From NCBI GenBank assembly GCA_017544705.1, contig JAFYDQ010000137.1:1-33537 (forward strand): 33,537 bases of DNA, in the 5' to 3' direction. Positions 16,573 to 24,285 of the stretch are shown here, piece by piece. Positions within the stretch are counted from its first letter, which is position 1. Each line of letters starts with the position of its first letter. This DNA comes from Lachnospiraceae bacterium. Lineage in GTDB: Bacteria > Bacillota > Clostridia > Lachnospirales > Lachnospiraceae. A program made the position numbers and the translations under genes. The notes under the pieces are model-generated. The model had not been told where the DNA came from. It did not search any database and saw only the letters and a program-made list of their open reading frames with translations.

Positions 16573-16672
16573 TAATGTGTGACGTAACGCGTCAAAGAGC
16601 GAACGAGGAATCGGTGTTTCGCTGAATTGAAAGAGTGTCAAAGAGCGAACGAGAAAGCATCGTTTCGCTGAA
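16531..16672 (+). repeat. three-copy repeat element, two direct and one inverted
   Basis: Copies at 16591-16626 and 16637-16672 (46-nt period) share a perfect 17-bp left part, GTCAAAGAGCGAACGAG, and a perfect 10-bp right part, TTTCGCTGAA, around a divergent 9-nt centre. Within each copy AGCGAA and TTCGCT can pair into a hairpin. An inverted, centre-less partial copy sits at 16531-16547 inside the end of the transferase gene, so TTCAGCGAAA there can also pair perfectly with the right part of either direct copy. In between lies the hairpin of 16557-16583. Confidence 0.75.
16557..16583 (+). other. 12-bp stem-loop spanning the transferase stop codon
   Basis: GTCACATATTAC (16557-16568) and GTAATGTGTGAC (16572-16583) pair over 12 positions with one G-U and a 3-nt loop. 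The TAG stop (16570-16572) lies in the loop region. No U-tract follows, so it does not look like an intrinsic terminator; it could stabilise the upstream mRNA or form part of the neighbouring repeat element. Confidence 0.55.
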
Positions 16673-16691
16673 ATACGAAAAGGAAAAACAT

Positions 16692-17657
16692 ATGAACAAG
16701 ATCGCGCTGTTTGAGCACCCGCTCAAATCAACGCCCCTGGTCCCGCTATCAGGGCAATACGGCGACAACCGCATATGGATCAAACGGGATGATCTGATCC
16801 CGTTCAGTTTTGGCGGGAATAAGGCCAGAAAAGCTGCCGAGTTCTACAGGACGATCATGGAGAGTGATGCCGATCTTGTCATGACCTACGGAAGCAACTG
16901 CAGCAATCACTGCCGGGTGATCGCGAACCTTGCGTTTGCCATGGGATTGCACTGTCATATCATTTCTCCGGATTCGAAGGAAGAGGATTCCTATAACCGG
17001 CTGATCACGGAGCAGTTTGGTGCAACCGTGGAAACCTGTCCCGTTGCTGAGGTATCCGCCACCATTGATGCGGCAATGGAGACATTCCGCGCAAAGGGAA
17101 ACCGGCCGTTTTTCATTATGGGCGGCGGACACGGCATCGAAGGAACACGCGCATACGAGAAAGTATATGAAGAGATCTGTCTGCAACAGCTGGAATACGG
17201 CACGAATTTTGATCTCATCTTCCATGCATCGGGAACCGGCTCTACACAGGCGGGGCTTACCGTCGGACATCTGAAATATCTGGCAGCAGGGAAAACGGGG
17301 CCGAAAGTCATCGGGATCAGCATTGCAAGGGAAGGAAAGCGCGGCCGGGAAGTGATCCGCGAAGGGATCAAAGAGTATCTTGCAGCAGACTATGAGCGCT
17401 TCTACAGGGACCAGGAACTGATCTTTACGGACAGATACCGTCTTGGCGGTTACGGCAATTACAATGAAGAGGTAGAACAGATCATCGGAAAAGTCATGTC
17501 CAGAGAAGGCATTCCGATGGATACGACATATGTCGGCAAAGCATTTTGCGGCATGCAGAATTATCTGCGTGAAAAAAAGATCACGGGGAAAAACATTCTG
17601 TTCATCCATACGGGCGGTACACCGCTCTATTTTGACCATCTGAAGGGATTATCATGA
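16692..17657 (+). CDS. PLP-dependent enzyme, ACC deaminase / D-cysteine desulfhydrase family
   Basis: The 321-residue product belongs to the tryptophan-synthase-beta fold type of PLP enzymes. The PLP lysine is in FGGNKARKAAEFY (near residue 45), followed by the YGSNCSNHCRVIANLA segment (SNH conserved in ACC deaminase and D-cysteine desulfhydrase), HASGTGSTQAGL for phosphate binding, and the C-terminal IHTGGTPLYF. Members deaminate or desulfhydrate small amino acids. In this setting a house-keeping role is unlikely, because the gene is translationally coupled (ATGA) to an ATP-grasp ligase within the operon. ATG 16692 has AAAAGG upstream; an in-frame GTG at 16635 lies inside the repeat and is rejected. 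The real substrate is unknown. Confidence 0.85.
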   Translation: MNKIALFEHPLKSTPLVPLSGQYGDNRIWIKRDDLIPFSFGGNKARKAAEFYRTIMESDADLVMTYGSNCSNHCRVIANLAFAMGLHCHIISPDSKEEDSYNRLITEQFGATVETCPVAEVSATIDAAMETFRAKGNRPFFIMGGGHGIEGTRAYEKVYEEICLQQLEYGTNFDLIFHASGTGSTQAGLTVGHLKYLAAGKTGPKVIGISIAREGKRGREVIREGIKEYLAADYERFYRDQELIFTDRYRLGGYGNYNEEVEQIIGKVMSREGIPMDTTYVGKAFCGMQNYLREKKITGKNILFIHTGGTPLYFDHLKGLS

Positions 17658-18637
17658 ATATTCTGATCTTAAGCGCGGGTACGCGCAACAAGGTGGTGCA
17701 GGCATTTAAGAATGCCCTGCACGGAAAAGGGCGCGTGATCGCCACAGACTGCTCCAATCTCGCACCGGCGATCTATGATGCCGATGCCTATTATATCGTG
17801 CCCAGGATCACGGAAGAAGGCTATATCGACAGGATTCTGGATATCTGCGTAAAAGAGCAGATCACGGGGGTCTTCTCCCTGATCGATCCGGAACTGTCGC
17901 TGCTTGCAAAAGAGCGGGACCGTTTTCTGCAGATTGGGGCAATGCCGGTCGTATCGGACTATGATCTGGTGGAGAAGTGTTTTGACAAATATCAGTTTTA
18001 CAAAATGCTTCGCAGGATGAAGGTGCCGACCGGGAAATGCTATACGGATATGTATAAGTTTTTCGACGATCTCGATCAGGCCAGGATCCTGTATCCCGTA
18101 TTCGTGAAACCGATCACGGGCAGTGCCAGCATCAATATCAATGACGTAAAGAGCGATGACGAGATCGCGGTTCTTTTTGCCAGATATGATGACCTGCTGA
18201 TCCAGGAATACATGGACGGCCAGGAATACGGAGCCGATGTGTATCTGGATCTGATCAGCGGAAAATGTACGCACATCTTCCTGAAGAAAAAGATCAAAAT
18301 GCGGGCCGGAGAAACGGATAAGTCGGTTTCCGTCAAGATCCCGGCACTGTTTGACCAGATCGTGTCTCTGACCGAGAAGCTCGGTTTCAGGGGCATGATC
18401 GACATTGATATCTTTGATGTGGACGGCACATTTTATTTTTCCGAGATCAATCCGCGTTTTGGCGGCGGGTATCCGCACGCCTATGCCTGCGGCGTTGATT
18501 TTGCCTCTCTTCTGGTCAGGAATCTGGAAGGACTTGAAAACGAACCGGCGATCGGCAACTATGCGGAAAACATCTGCATGATGAAATATAACGAAGTATG
18601 CATTCGTGATTTTGACGGAAAGGAAATCATTCCGTAG
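17654..18637 (+). CDS. ATP-grasp ligase of carbamoyl-phosphate-synthase/PylC-like type
   Basis: The 327-residue protein has an N-terminal Rossmann-like preATP-grasp domain (MNILILSAGTRNKVV), a central lid with VFVKPITGSASININ (residues about 148-162) and LIQEYMDGQEYGADVY, and the ATP/Mg site MIDIDIFDVDG followed by FSEINPRFGGGYPHAY. ATP-grasp enzymes activate a carboxylate as acyl phosphate and join it to an amine. The start overlaps the PLP-enzyme stop by 4 nt. Located just after a 4-amino-sugar cassette that lacks an acetyltransferase, it is a candidate for attaching an amino acid or other acid to the sugar amine, by analogy with the ATP-grasp domain of Neisseria PglB2. That role is inference. 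Confidence 0.87.
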   Translation: MNILILSAGTRNKVVQAFKNALHGKGRVIATDCSNLAPAIYDADAYYIVPRITEEGYIDRILDICVKEQITGVFSLIDPELSLLAKERDRFLQIGAMPVVSDYDLVEKCFDKYQFYKMLRRMKVPTGKCYTDMYKFFDDLDQARILYPVFVKPITGSASININDVKSDDEIAVLFARYDDLLIQEYMDGQEYGADVYLDLISGKCTHIFLKKKIKMRAGETDKSVSVKIPALFDQIVSLTEKLGFRGMIDIDIFDVDGTFYFSEINPRFGGGYPHAYACGVDFASLLVRNLEGLENEPAIGNYAENICMMKYNEVCIRDFDGKEIIP

Positions 18638-18640
18638 GAA

Positions 18641-19837
18641 ATGAAGATCCTGTATCTGACACTCAGCAAAATCGAACTGGATAAGCAGGGGATCTATTCG
18701 GATCTGATCAATGCGTTGTCTGAAGCCGGCCATGAAGTGACCGTCTTGCAGGTATGTGAACCGAAGGATACGAAGAAAACGGGTCTGACAGAAGAAAACG
18801 GGATCAGGCTCCTGAAGGTGGTCGTCGGAGATCTGTTCGGTGTCGGGTTTATCAAAAAGGGCATCAACACGCTCAAGATCGAACCGATGCTGATCAAGGC
18901 ACTCAAAACGTTTCTTTCTACGGATACGTTTGATCTGGTGCTCTATGCCACACCGCCGATCACGTTTGCGGGCGTGGTCAGTTTTGCAAAGAAAAAATAC
19001 GGCTGCAGGTCCTTCCTGATGTTAAAGGATATCTTTCCGCAAAACGCGGTGGACATCGGGCTGTTTTCAAAGAAAGGCCTGCTGTATACCTATTTCCGAC
19101 GCAAGGAAAAAGCATTATATGCGCTGTCGGACAGGATCGGCTGTATGTCCGACGCAAACAGGAAATATCTGTTTGCGCATAACCCGGAACTGGATGATAC
19201 CAAGGTTTTGATCTTTCCCAATACCCAGAAGATCCGCGCACGTGCCGGATACGGGAAGAAACGCGAAGAGGGAGAAGTGCTGCGCTTTGTCTTTGGCGGG
19301 AATTTCGGGAAGCCGCAGGCGATCGATTTTCTGCTTAAGGCGATCGGCGATGAACGCATGCAGCGTCTTCCCGCACGGTTTCTGTTTGCCGGAAACGGGT
19401 CGGAAACGGAGAAAGTCAGACAGGCGGCGGAAAAATATGCCAACATGGAGTACATTCCGTTTATGCCGGCTGATGAATATGACCGTTTCATGGCGGATTG
19501 TGATGTCGGGATCATCTCGCTGGATCACCGGTTTACGATCCCCAACTATCCGTCCAGGGTTTTAAGTTACATGGCCATGGCAAAACCGGTCCTGGCGGCA
19601 ACGGATCCGGTCACGGATATCAGGGAACTGGTTTTAAAACAGGCACGCTGCGGCCTCTGGTGCGCATCGGATGATAAGGATGCGTTCATCGATTGCGTCA
19701 GGGAATTGACAGAGCATCCGGAGAAATGCCGGGAATACGGTGAAAACGGCAGACGCTTTTACGAATCTCACTTTGATGTAAAGCAGTCTGTCGCATGTAT
19801 AGAAACGATCATGAAAGGAATGGAAGATCATGTTTGA
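18641..19837 (+). CDS. family 4 glycosyltransferase, WbuB-like (candidate FucNAc transferase)
   Basis: A 398-residue GT-B enzyme. The N-terminal domain carries ATPPITFAGVV, then LKDIFPQNAVDIGL, RRKEKALY and the IGCMSDANRKY segment. This combination marks WbuB-like enzymes, which sit beside fnlABC in E. coli O26 and transfer L-FucNAc. The C-terminal domain has FVFGGNFGKPQAIDF and NYPSRVLSYMAMAKPVLA in place of a classical EX7E motif. It starts 3 nt after the ATP-grasp gene and overlaps capE by 8 nt, so gene order supports it using the UDP-L-FucNAc made by the next three products. Specificity is inferred from family and context. Confidence 0.87.
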   Translation: MKILYLTLSKIELDKQGIYSDLINALSEAGHEVTVLQVCEPKDTKKTGLTEENGIRLLKVVVGDLFGVGFIKKGINTLKIEPMLIKALKTFLSTDTFDLVLYATPPITFAGVVSFAKKKYGCRSFLMLKDIFPQNAVDIGLFSKKGLLYTYFRRKEKALYALSDRIGCMSDANRKYLFAHNPELDDTKVLIFPNTQKIRARAGYGKKREEGEVLRFVFGGNFGKPQAIDFLLKAIGDERMQRLPARFLFAGNGSETEKVRQAAEKYANMEYIPFMPADEYDRFMADCDVGIISLDHRFTIPNYPSRVLSYMAMAKPVLAATDPVTDIRELVLKQARCGLWCASDDKDAFIDCVRELTEHPEKCREYGENGRRFYESHFDVKQSVACIETIMKGMEDHV

Positions 19838-20855
19838 TGGAAAGACACTGTTGATCACGGGCGGTACAGGTTCGTTCGGAAATGCGGTTTTAAAGCGTTT
19901 TCTGGATACCGGGATCGGAGAGATCCGCATTTTCTCCAGAGACGAGAAAAAGCAGGACGATATGCGGCATCAGTACCAGAATCCCAAGATCAAATATTAT
20001 ATCGGGGATGTGCGAAATATCCAAAGCCTTAGGGATGCCATGCACGGCGTGGATTATATCTTTCATGCGGCGGCCTTAAAACAGGTTCCGAGTTGTGAAT
20101 TCTTCCCGATGGAGGCGGTCAGGACCAATGTGATCGGAACGGACAACATGCTGAGTGCGGCGATCGAAGCGGGCGTGAAAAAGGTAATCTGTTTATCGAC
20201 CGATAAAGCTGCGTATCCGATCAACGCCATGGGGACCAGTAAAGCGATGATGGAAAAAGTATTCGTGGCAAAATCACGGACGGTGGATCCCGAAAGAACC
20301 ACCATCTGCGGTACCAGATACGGAAACGTCATGTGCTCGAGAGGCTCCGTGATCCCGCTGTTTATCGAACAGATCAAGGCGGGAAATCCGCTGACGGTCA
20401 CGGATCCGACCATGACCCGTTTCATCATGAGCCTGGAAGAGGCCGTGGAACTGGTGCTGTTCGCATTTGAAAACGCGAATGCGGGTGACATCATGGTGCA
20501 GAAGGCACCGGCCTGCACGATCGGCGTACTTGCGCAGGCAGTCAAGGAACTCTTCCATGCCGATAACGAGGTGAAGGTGATCGGTATCAGACATGGCGAG
20601 AAGATGTATGAGACCCTGCTGACCAACGAGGAATGTGCAAGGGCAACGGACCTCGGGAATTTCTACCGTGTTCCCGCGGATCAGAGAGACTTGAACTATG
20701 ACAAGTACTTCACGCAGGGCAATGCAGAGCGAAGCAAATTAACGGAATTCAATTCCAATAACACAACGATCCTGGATGTGGAAGAGGTTAAGAAAAAACT
20801 CCTGAGTCTTCAGTATGTCCGGGATGAGATAGAGGCTTATGAAAACGAACGCTAA
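19830..20855 (+). CDS. capE: UDP-GlcNAc 4,6-dehydratase, 5-inverting (CapE/FnlA)
   Basis: The 341-residue soluble SDR has TGGTGSFGN at 10-18, FHAAALKQVPSCE near 78-90, and STDKAAYPINAMGTSKAMMEK (123 onward) with the altered catalytic triad of inverting dehydratases (K126/K138 region). It converts UDP-GlcNAc to UDP-2-acetamido-2,6-dideoxy-beta-L-arabino-4-hexulose, the first step of UDP-L-FucNAc synthesis; PseB of the pseudaminic acid pathway does the same first chemistry. RFIMSLEEAVELVLFAF and RHGEKMYETLL are family signatures. The context with capF and capG directly downstream selects the FucNAc assignment. The start overlaps the upstream gene by 8 nt, the end overlaps capF by 17 nt. Confidence 0.95.
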   Translation: MFDGKTLLITGGTGSFGNAVLKRFLDTGIGEIRIFSRDEKKQDDMRHQYQNPKIKYYIGDVRNIQSLRDAMHGVDYIFHAAALKQVPSCEFFPMEAVRTNVIGTDNMLSAAIEAGVKKVICLSTDKAAYPINAMGTSKAMMEKVFVAKSRTVDPERTTICGTRYGNVMCSRGSVIPLFIEQIKAGNPLTVTDPTMTRFIMSLEEAVELVLFAFENANAGDIMVQKAPACTIGVLAQAVKELFHADNEVKVIGIRHGEKMYETLLTNEECARATDLGNFYRVPADQRDLNYDKYFTQGNAERSKLTEFNSNNTTILDVEEVKKKLLSLQYVRDEIEAYENER

Positions 20856-21981
20856 GATCCTTGTAACGGGTGCAAAAGGGTTTATCGGGAAAAATCTGAT
20901 CACAGAGCTTACAAACCGCGGATACCGGGATCTGTACGAATGCGATACGGATACAACGGAGCAGGAACTGAAAGGATATCTGTCGGACTGTGATTTTGTG
21001 TTTCACTTAGCCGGCGTGAACCGGCCCAAAGAAGAAACGGAATTTACGCAGGGAAACCGCAACTTTACGGAGACGGTCTTAAATCTCCTTAAAGAAGCGG
21101 ACAATGCGTGTCCCATCCTGCTTTCCTCATCCGCACAGGCGGCGCTTGACAATCCTTACGGGATCAGCAAACGGGAAGCGGAAGGTCTGGTCAGAACATA
21201 CGGTGCAAAGACGGGCGCACCCGTCTATATCTATCGTCTGCCGGGCGTTTTCGGAAAATGGTGCAGACCGAATTACAACAGTGTGGTGGCAACGTTCTGC
21301 CATCAGATCGCAAGAGGACTTCCGATCACGGTGAACGATCCGGAACGGGAGCTGGAACTGGTGTATATCGATGATGTGGTCCGCGCGTTTATCGATACCC
21401 TGGAAGGACACCCGGTCATTGACGGCGACTTCTGCAGGGTTGCAAAAACACATAAGATCCTGTTAAAAGATCTGGCAGAGACGATAGAGACTTTTCGTGA
21501 CAGCCGGGAAAAGGTTCTGGTACCGGATCTGTCAACGGAAACCAAAAAGGATCTGTACAGCACCTATTTAAGTTACCTGCCGGAGGATGATTTTGCCTAC
21601 AGTCTGCAGATGAAATGCGATGAACGCGGCTCGTTTACCGAATTCCTGAAGAGCCGGACATGCGGACAGGTATCCGTGAATGTTGCAAAGCCGGGGATCA
21701 CCAAAGGGAATCACTGGCACCATTCCAAAAACGAAAAATTTCTGGTTGTTCGCGGAGAGGCCTGCATCCGTTTCCGGAAGATCGGTACGTCTGAGGTGCT
21801 TTCCTATAATGTAAGCGGAGAAGAACTGACGGTTGTGGATATTCCGACCGGTTACGTACACAGCATCACGAATGTCGGGGAGGAAGACCTGGTAACCGTG
21901 ATGTGGGCAAATGAAGTGTTTGATACAGATAAACCGGATACGTTTTACGAAGCGGTTTTGCCGGAAGAGGAAAGATCATAA
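20839..21981 (+). CDS. capF: bifunctional C3-epimerase/4-reductase of UDP-L-FucNAc pathway (CapF/FnlB)
   Basis: The 380-residue product has the two CapF domains. The N-terminal SDR reductase begins KILVTGAKGFIGKNL and contains NPYGISKREAE with the YxxxK pair. The C-terminal cupin (from about residue 250) has the metal-site histidines in KGNHWHHSKNEKF (around 290-295) and FxVxRGEACIRFR. In S. aureus CapF the cupin epimerises the CapE product at C3 and the SDR reduces C4 with NADPH, giving UDP-L-6-deoxy-talose-2-NAc. Both active sites look intact. The start lies within the end of capE; capG follows 22 nt downstream with GGAGG before it. Confidence 0.95.
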   Translation: MKTNAKILVTGAKGFIGKNLITELTNRGYRDLYECDTDTTEQELKGYLSDCDFVFHLAGVNRPKEETEFTQGNRNFTETVLNLLKEADNACPILLSSSAQAALDNPYGISKREAEGLVRTYGAKTGAPVYIYRLPGVFGKWCRPNYNSVVATFCHQIARGLPITVNDPERELELVYIDDVVRAFIDTLEGHPVIDGDFCRVAKTHKILLKDLAETIETFRDSREKVLVPDLSTETKKDLYSTYLSYLPEDDFAYSLQMKCDERGSFTEFLKSRTCGQVSVNVAKPGITKGNHWHHSKNEKFLVVRGEACIRFRKIGTSEVLSYNVSGEELTVVDIPTGYVHSITNVGEEDLVTVMWANEVFDTDKPDTFYEAVLPEEERS

Positions 21982-22003
21982 AAGGAAGCAGCGGAGGTAG
22001 TAA

Positions 22004-23131
22004 ATGGACAAACTGAAACTGATGACGGTTGTCGGCACAAGACCGGAGATCATCCGGCTGTCCGAAGTGATCAAATGTGCAGACAAATACTTTGACCATG
22101 TGCTGGTCCATACAGGCCAGAACTATGATTATACGCTGAACCAGATCTTTTTTAAGGACCTGGGGCTTCGGGAACCCGATCATTATCTTGACAGTGTCGG
22201 GGGAAACCTTGGCGAGACCATGGGAAACATCATTGCCAAATCCTATACGCTGATGCAGGAAGTCAAGCCGGATGCTCTGCTGATCCTCGGAGATACCAAT
22301 TCGGCGCTTTGTGCGATCAGTGCAAAACGGCTGAAGATTCCCATTTTCCATATGGAAGCAGGAAACCGCTGCTGGGATTGGAATGTGTCCGAAATGATCA
22401 ACCGCAAGATCGTGGATCATATCTCAGACATCAATCTCCCTTATACGGAGCATTCGCGCAGATATCTGTTATCGGAAGGCATTGACGGAAAAACCGTTTT
22501 TGTGACGGGTTCGCCGATGAAAGAGGTGCTTCTTGCGCATATGGAAAAGATTCAGGGCTCTGATGTGTTAAGCCGCCTGAATCTGGAGGCCGGCCGCTAT
22601 ATCCTGCTTTCCGCGCACCGCGAAGAGAATATCGATCTGGAAGAGAACTTTATGGACCTGATGACGGCGGTCAATGACATTGCCACGACCTATCAGATGC
22701 CCGTGATCTATTCCACGCATCCGCGGTCGAAAAAGTTTATTGAAAAACGTGCTTTCAAATTCCATCCGCTGGTACGTTCCTTAGAGCCGTTCGGGTTCCT
22801 GGATTATAACAAGCTGCAGAAAAATGCATTCTGTGTTCTTTCCGACAGCGGAACCCTTTCGGAAGAATCCGCGATGCTGCATTTCCCGGGAGTTCTGATC
22901 CGTACGAGTACGGAGCGGCCGGAGGTTCTGGACAAAGGAACGATCGTGATCGGCGGGATCAAAAGCGCCGATGTGCTTGCATCAACGGAGCTGGCCGTTA
23001 CGATGTATCAAAATAATGAACCGGTCGTGGAAGCCTCCGATTATGCCGATACGAATGTCTCGGTCAAGGTCGTGAAGCTGATCCAGAGTTATACCAAGAT
23101 CGTGAACGAGACGGTCTGGCTGAAAAAATGA
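22004..23131 (+). CDS. capG: non-hydrolysing UDP-sugar 2-epimerase (CapG/FnlC, WecB family)
   Basis: The 375-residue product begins KLMTVVGTRPEIIRLSEVIK and continues with LVHTGQNYDYTLNQIFF, LILGDTNSALCAI, HMEAGNRCWD, LPYTEHSRRYL, SAHREENID and the late SDSGTLSEESAMLHFP, all WecB-family motifs. Here it would catalyse the last step to UDP-L-FucNAc (C2 epimerisation of UDP-L-PneNAc), completing the CapE-CapF-CapG trio. Start at ATG 22004 with GGAGG about 7 nt upstream. All three enzymes are cytosolic. The trio appears complete and unbroken. Confidence 0.95.
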   Translation: MDKLKLMTVVGTRPEIIRLSEVIKCADKYFDHVLVHTGQNYDYTLNQIFFKDLGLREPDHYLDSVGGNLGETMGNIIAKSYTLMQEVKPDALLILGDTNSALCAISAKRLKIPIFHMEAGNRCWDWNVSEMINRKIVDHISDINLPYTEHSRRYLLSEGIDGKTVFVTGSPMKEVLLAHMEKIQGSDVLSRLNLEAGRYILLSAHREENIDLEENFMDLMTAVNDIATTYQMPVIYSTHPRSKKFIEKRAFKFHPLVRSLEPFGFLDYNKLQKNAFCVLSDSGTLSEESAMLHFPGVLIRTSTERPEVLDKGTIVIGGIKSADVLASTELAVTMYQNNEPVVEASDYADTNVSVKVVKLIQSYTKIVNETVWLKK

Positions 23132-23142
23132 CGGGGTGATCC

Positions 23143-24231
23143 ATGCACATTCTGGTAAACGACATTGCCGCCAGCAAAACCGGGGCTTTGTCCATTTTGC
23201 AGGACTTTTATCAATATGTCAGGCAAGAGGAAAGCGGCCATGAGTGGATTTTCCTTCTGTCCGGGGATTATCTTGAAGAGACGGATAAGATCAGGATCCG
23301 CGTGATCAAGGATGTCAAAAAGGGCTGGCTTCACCGCCTGTATTTTGACTTTTTTTCATTCGGAAAACTGATCCGCGAATACCGGCCGGATGTATTCTTT
23401 TCCATGCAGAATACGCTTCCGCGAAAATGCGGTTGCAGGCAGGTTCTCTATGTGCATCAGCCGCTCGGTTTTCAGAAGACGAAACGGTTTTCTCTTTTCA
23501 AAAAGAGCGAACGGGAATATGCGATCTACCAGCACCTGATCTCGAGACTGATCGACCGCTCGATCGTACGTGCGGACAAAACGATCGTACAGACCGCATG
23601 GATGCGGGATGCAGTCATCAAAAAGACGCATGTGGATGCGGGAAAGGTCGTCAGCATCCTGCCGGATATTAAGGACTTAAGTTCGTACAGGGATTCCCTG
23701 GCGATCAGCCCCAATATGTTCTTCTTCCCGTCCGGAAATATCCTCTATAAAAATCACAAGCTGCTGTATCTTGCAGCGGAAATCCTGCTTGGCAGAGGGA
23801 TTTCGGATTTTGTGATCCGTGTCACGCTGACCGAAGAGGAACTGCGTTCAAACATCGGAAACGCCAAACCGGAAGTTCTTGCCCGTTTTGACTGTATGGG
23901 GCGGATCGAACGCGAAAACGTCTATGAACAGTATACAAAGAGTGTGCTGCTGTTCCCGTCCTATATCGAGACGTTCGGATATCCGCCGGCCGAAGCAAGG
24001 GCGGTCGGATCTCTCGTGCTGGCATCCGACTGTCCGTTTTGCAGGGAAGTGCTTGCCGGATATGAAAATGCTTATTATTTTGACCCATTTGATGCGAAGG
24101 CGCTGGCAGAACTGATGGAAGACGTCATGACAGGAAAGATCCGCCATGAAAAGCCCGTTTCTCCCGTAAACGGGCGGCAAAACAGCTGGGAGCAGGTTGT
24201 GAACGTCCTGACGGAAAACGATAATACATAA
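23143..24231 (+). CDS. family 4 glycosyltransferase
   Basis: A 362-residue GT-B protein. The N-terminal domain starts MHILVNDIAASKTGALSILQ and includes RPDVFFSMQNTLP and LYVHQPLGFQKTKRF, followed by SIVRADKTIVQTAWMRDAV. The C-terminal domain has FFPSGNILYKNH and the EX7E motif SYIETFGYPPAEARAVGS (around residue 275), placing it in retaining GT4. It begins 11 nt after capG with GGGGTGAT upstream. A short AT-rich gap follows its stop. Donor unknown; as the first transferase after the FucNAc genes it may add the next residue. Confidence 0.9.
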   Translation: MHILVNDIAASKTGALSILQDFYQYVRQEESGHEWIFLLSGDYLEETDKIRIRVIKDVKKGWLHRLYFDFFSFGKLIREYRPDVFFSMQNTLPRKCGCRQVLYVHQPLGFQKTKRFSLFKKSEREYAIYQHLISRLIDRSIVRADKTIVQTAWMRDAVIKKTHVDAGKVVSILPDIKDLSSYRDSLAISPNMFFFPSGNILYKNHKLLYLAAEILLGRGISDFVIRVTLTEEELRSNIGNAKPEVLARFDCMGRIERENVYEQYTKSVLLFPSYIETFGYPPAEARAVGSLVLASDCPFCREVLAGYENAYYFDPFDAKALAELMEDVMTGKIRHEKPVSPVNGRQNSWEQVVNVLTENDNT

Positions 24232-24285
24232 GTCAAACTTATAGATAGTTAGAAACCGATAAATAATACTTATACAGATGAAACC
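24232..24285 (+). promoter_or_regulatory. AT-rich spacer, possible weak internal promoter
   Basis: This 54-nt gap is much more AT-rich than its surroundings and contains a direct repeat ACTTATA (24236-24242 and 24267-24273) and a TATACA box (24271-24276) with a poor -35 (TTAGAA) 16 nt before. No ribosome binding site precedes the ATG at 24286. If the box is used, the transcript would start almost at the ATG. Evidence is weak. Confidence 0.25.

Noticed and set aside
16591..16672. CRISPR array
   Set aside because: Only two direct copies, with a 9-nt variable centre inside each unit and 10 nt between them; no cas genes.
16635..16691. In-frame GTG start extending the PLP enzyme by 19 residues
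   Set aside because: The extension is encoded by the second repeat copy and lacks a ribosome binding site; ATG 16692 has AAAAGG and matches family length.
17669..18733. 354-residue - strand reading frame
   Set aside because: It lies fully opposite the ATP-grasp gene, whose motifs are unmistakable; its translation shows no recognisable domain and looks like codon-usage shadow.
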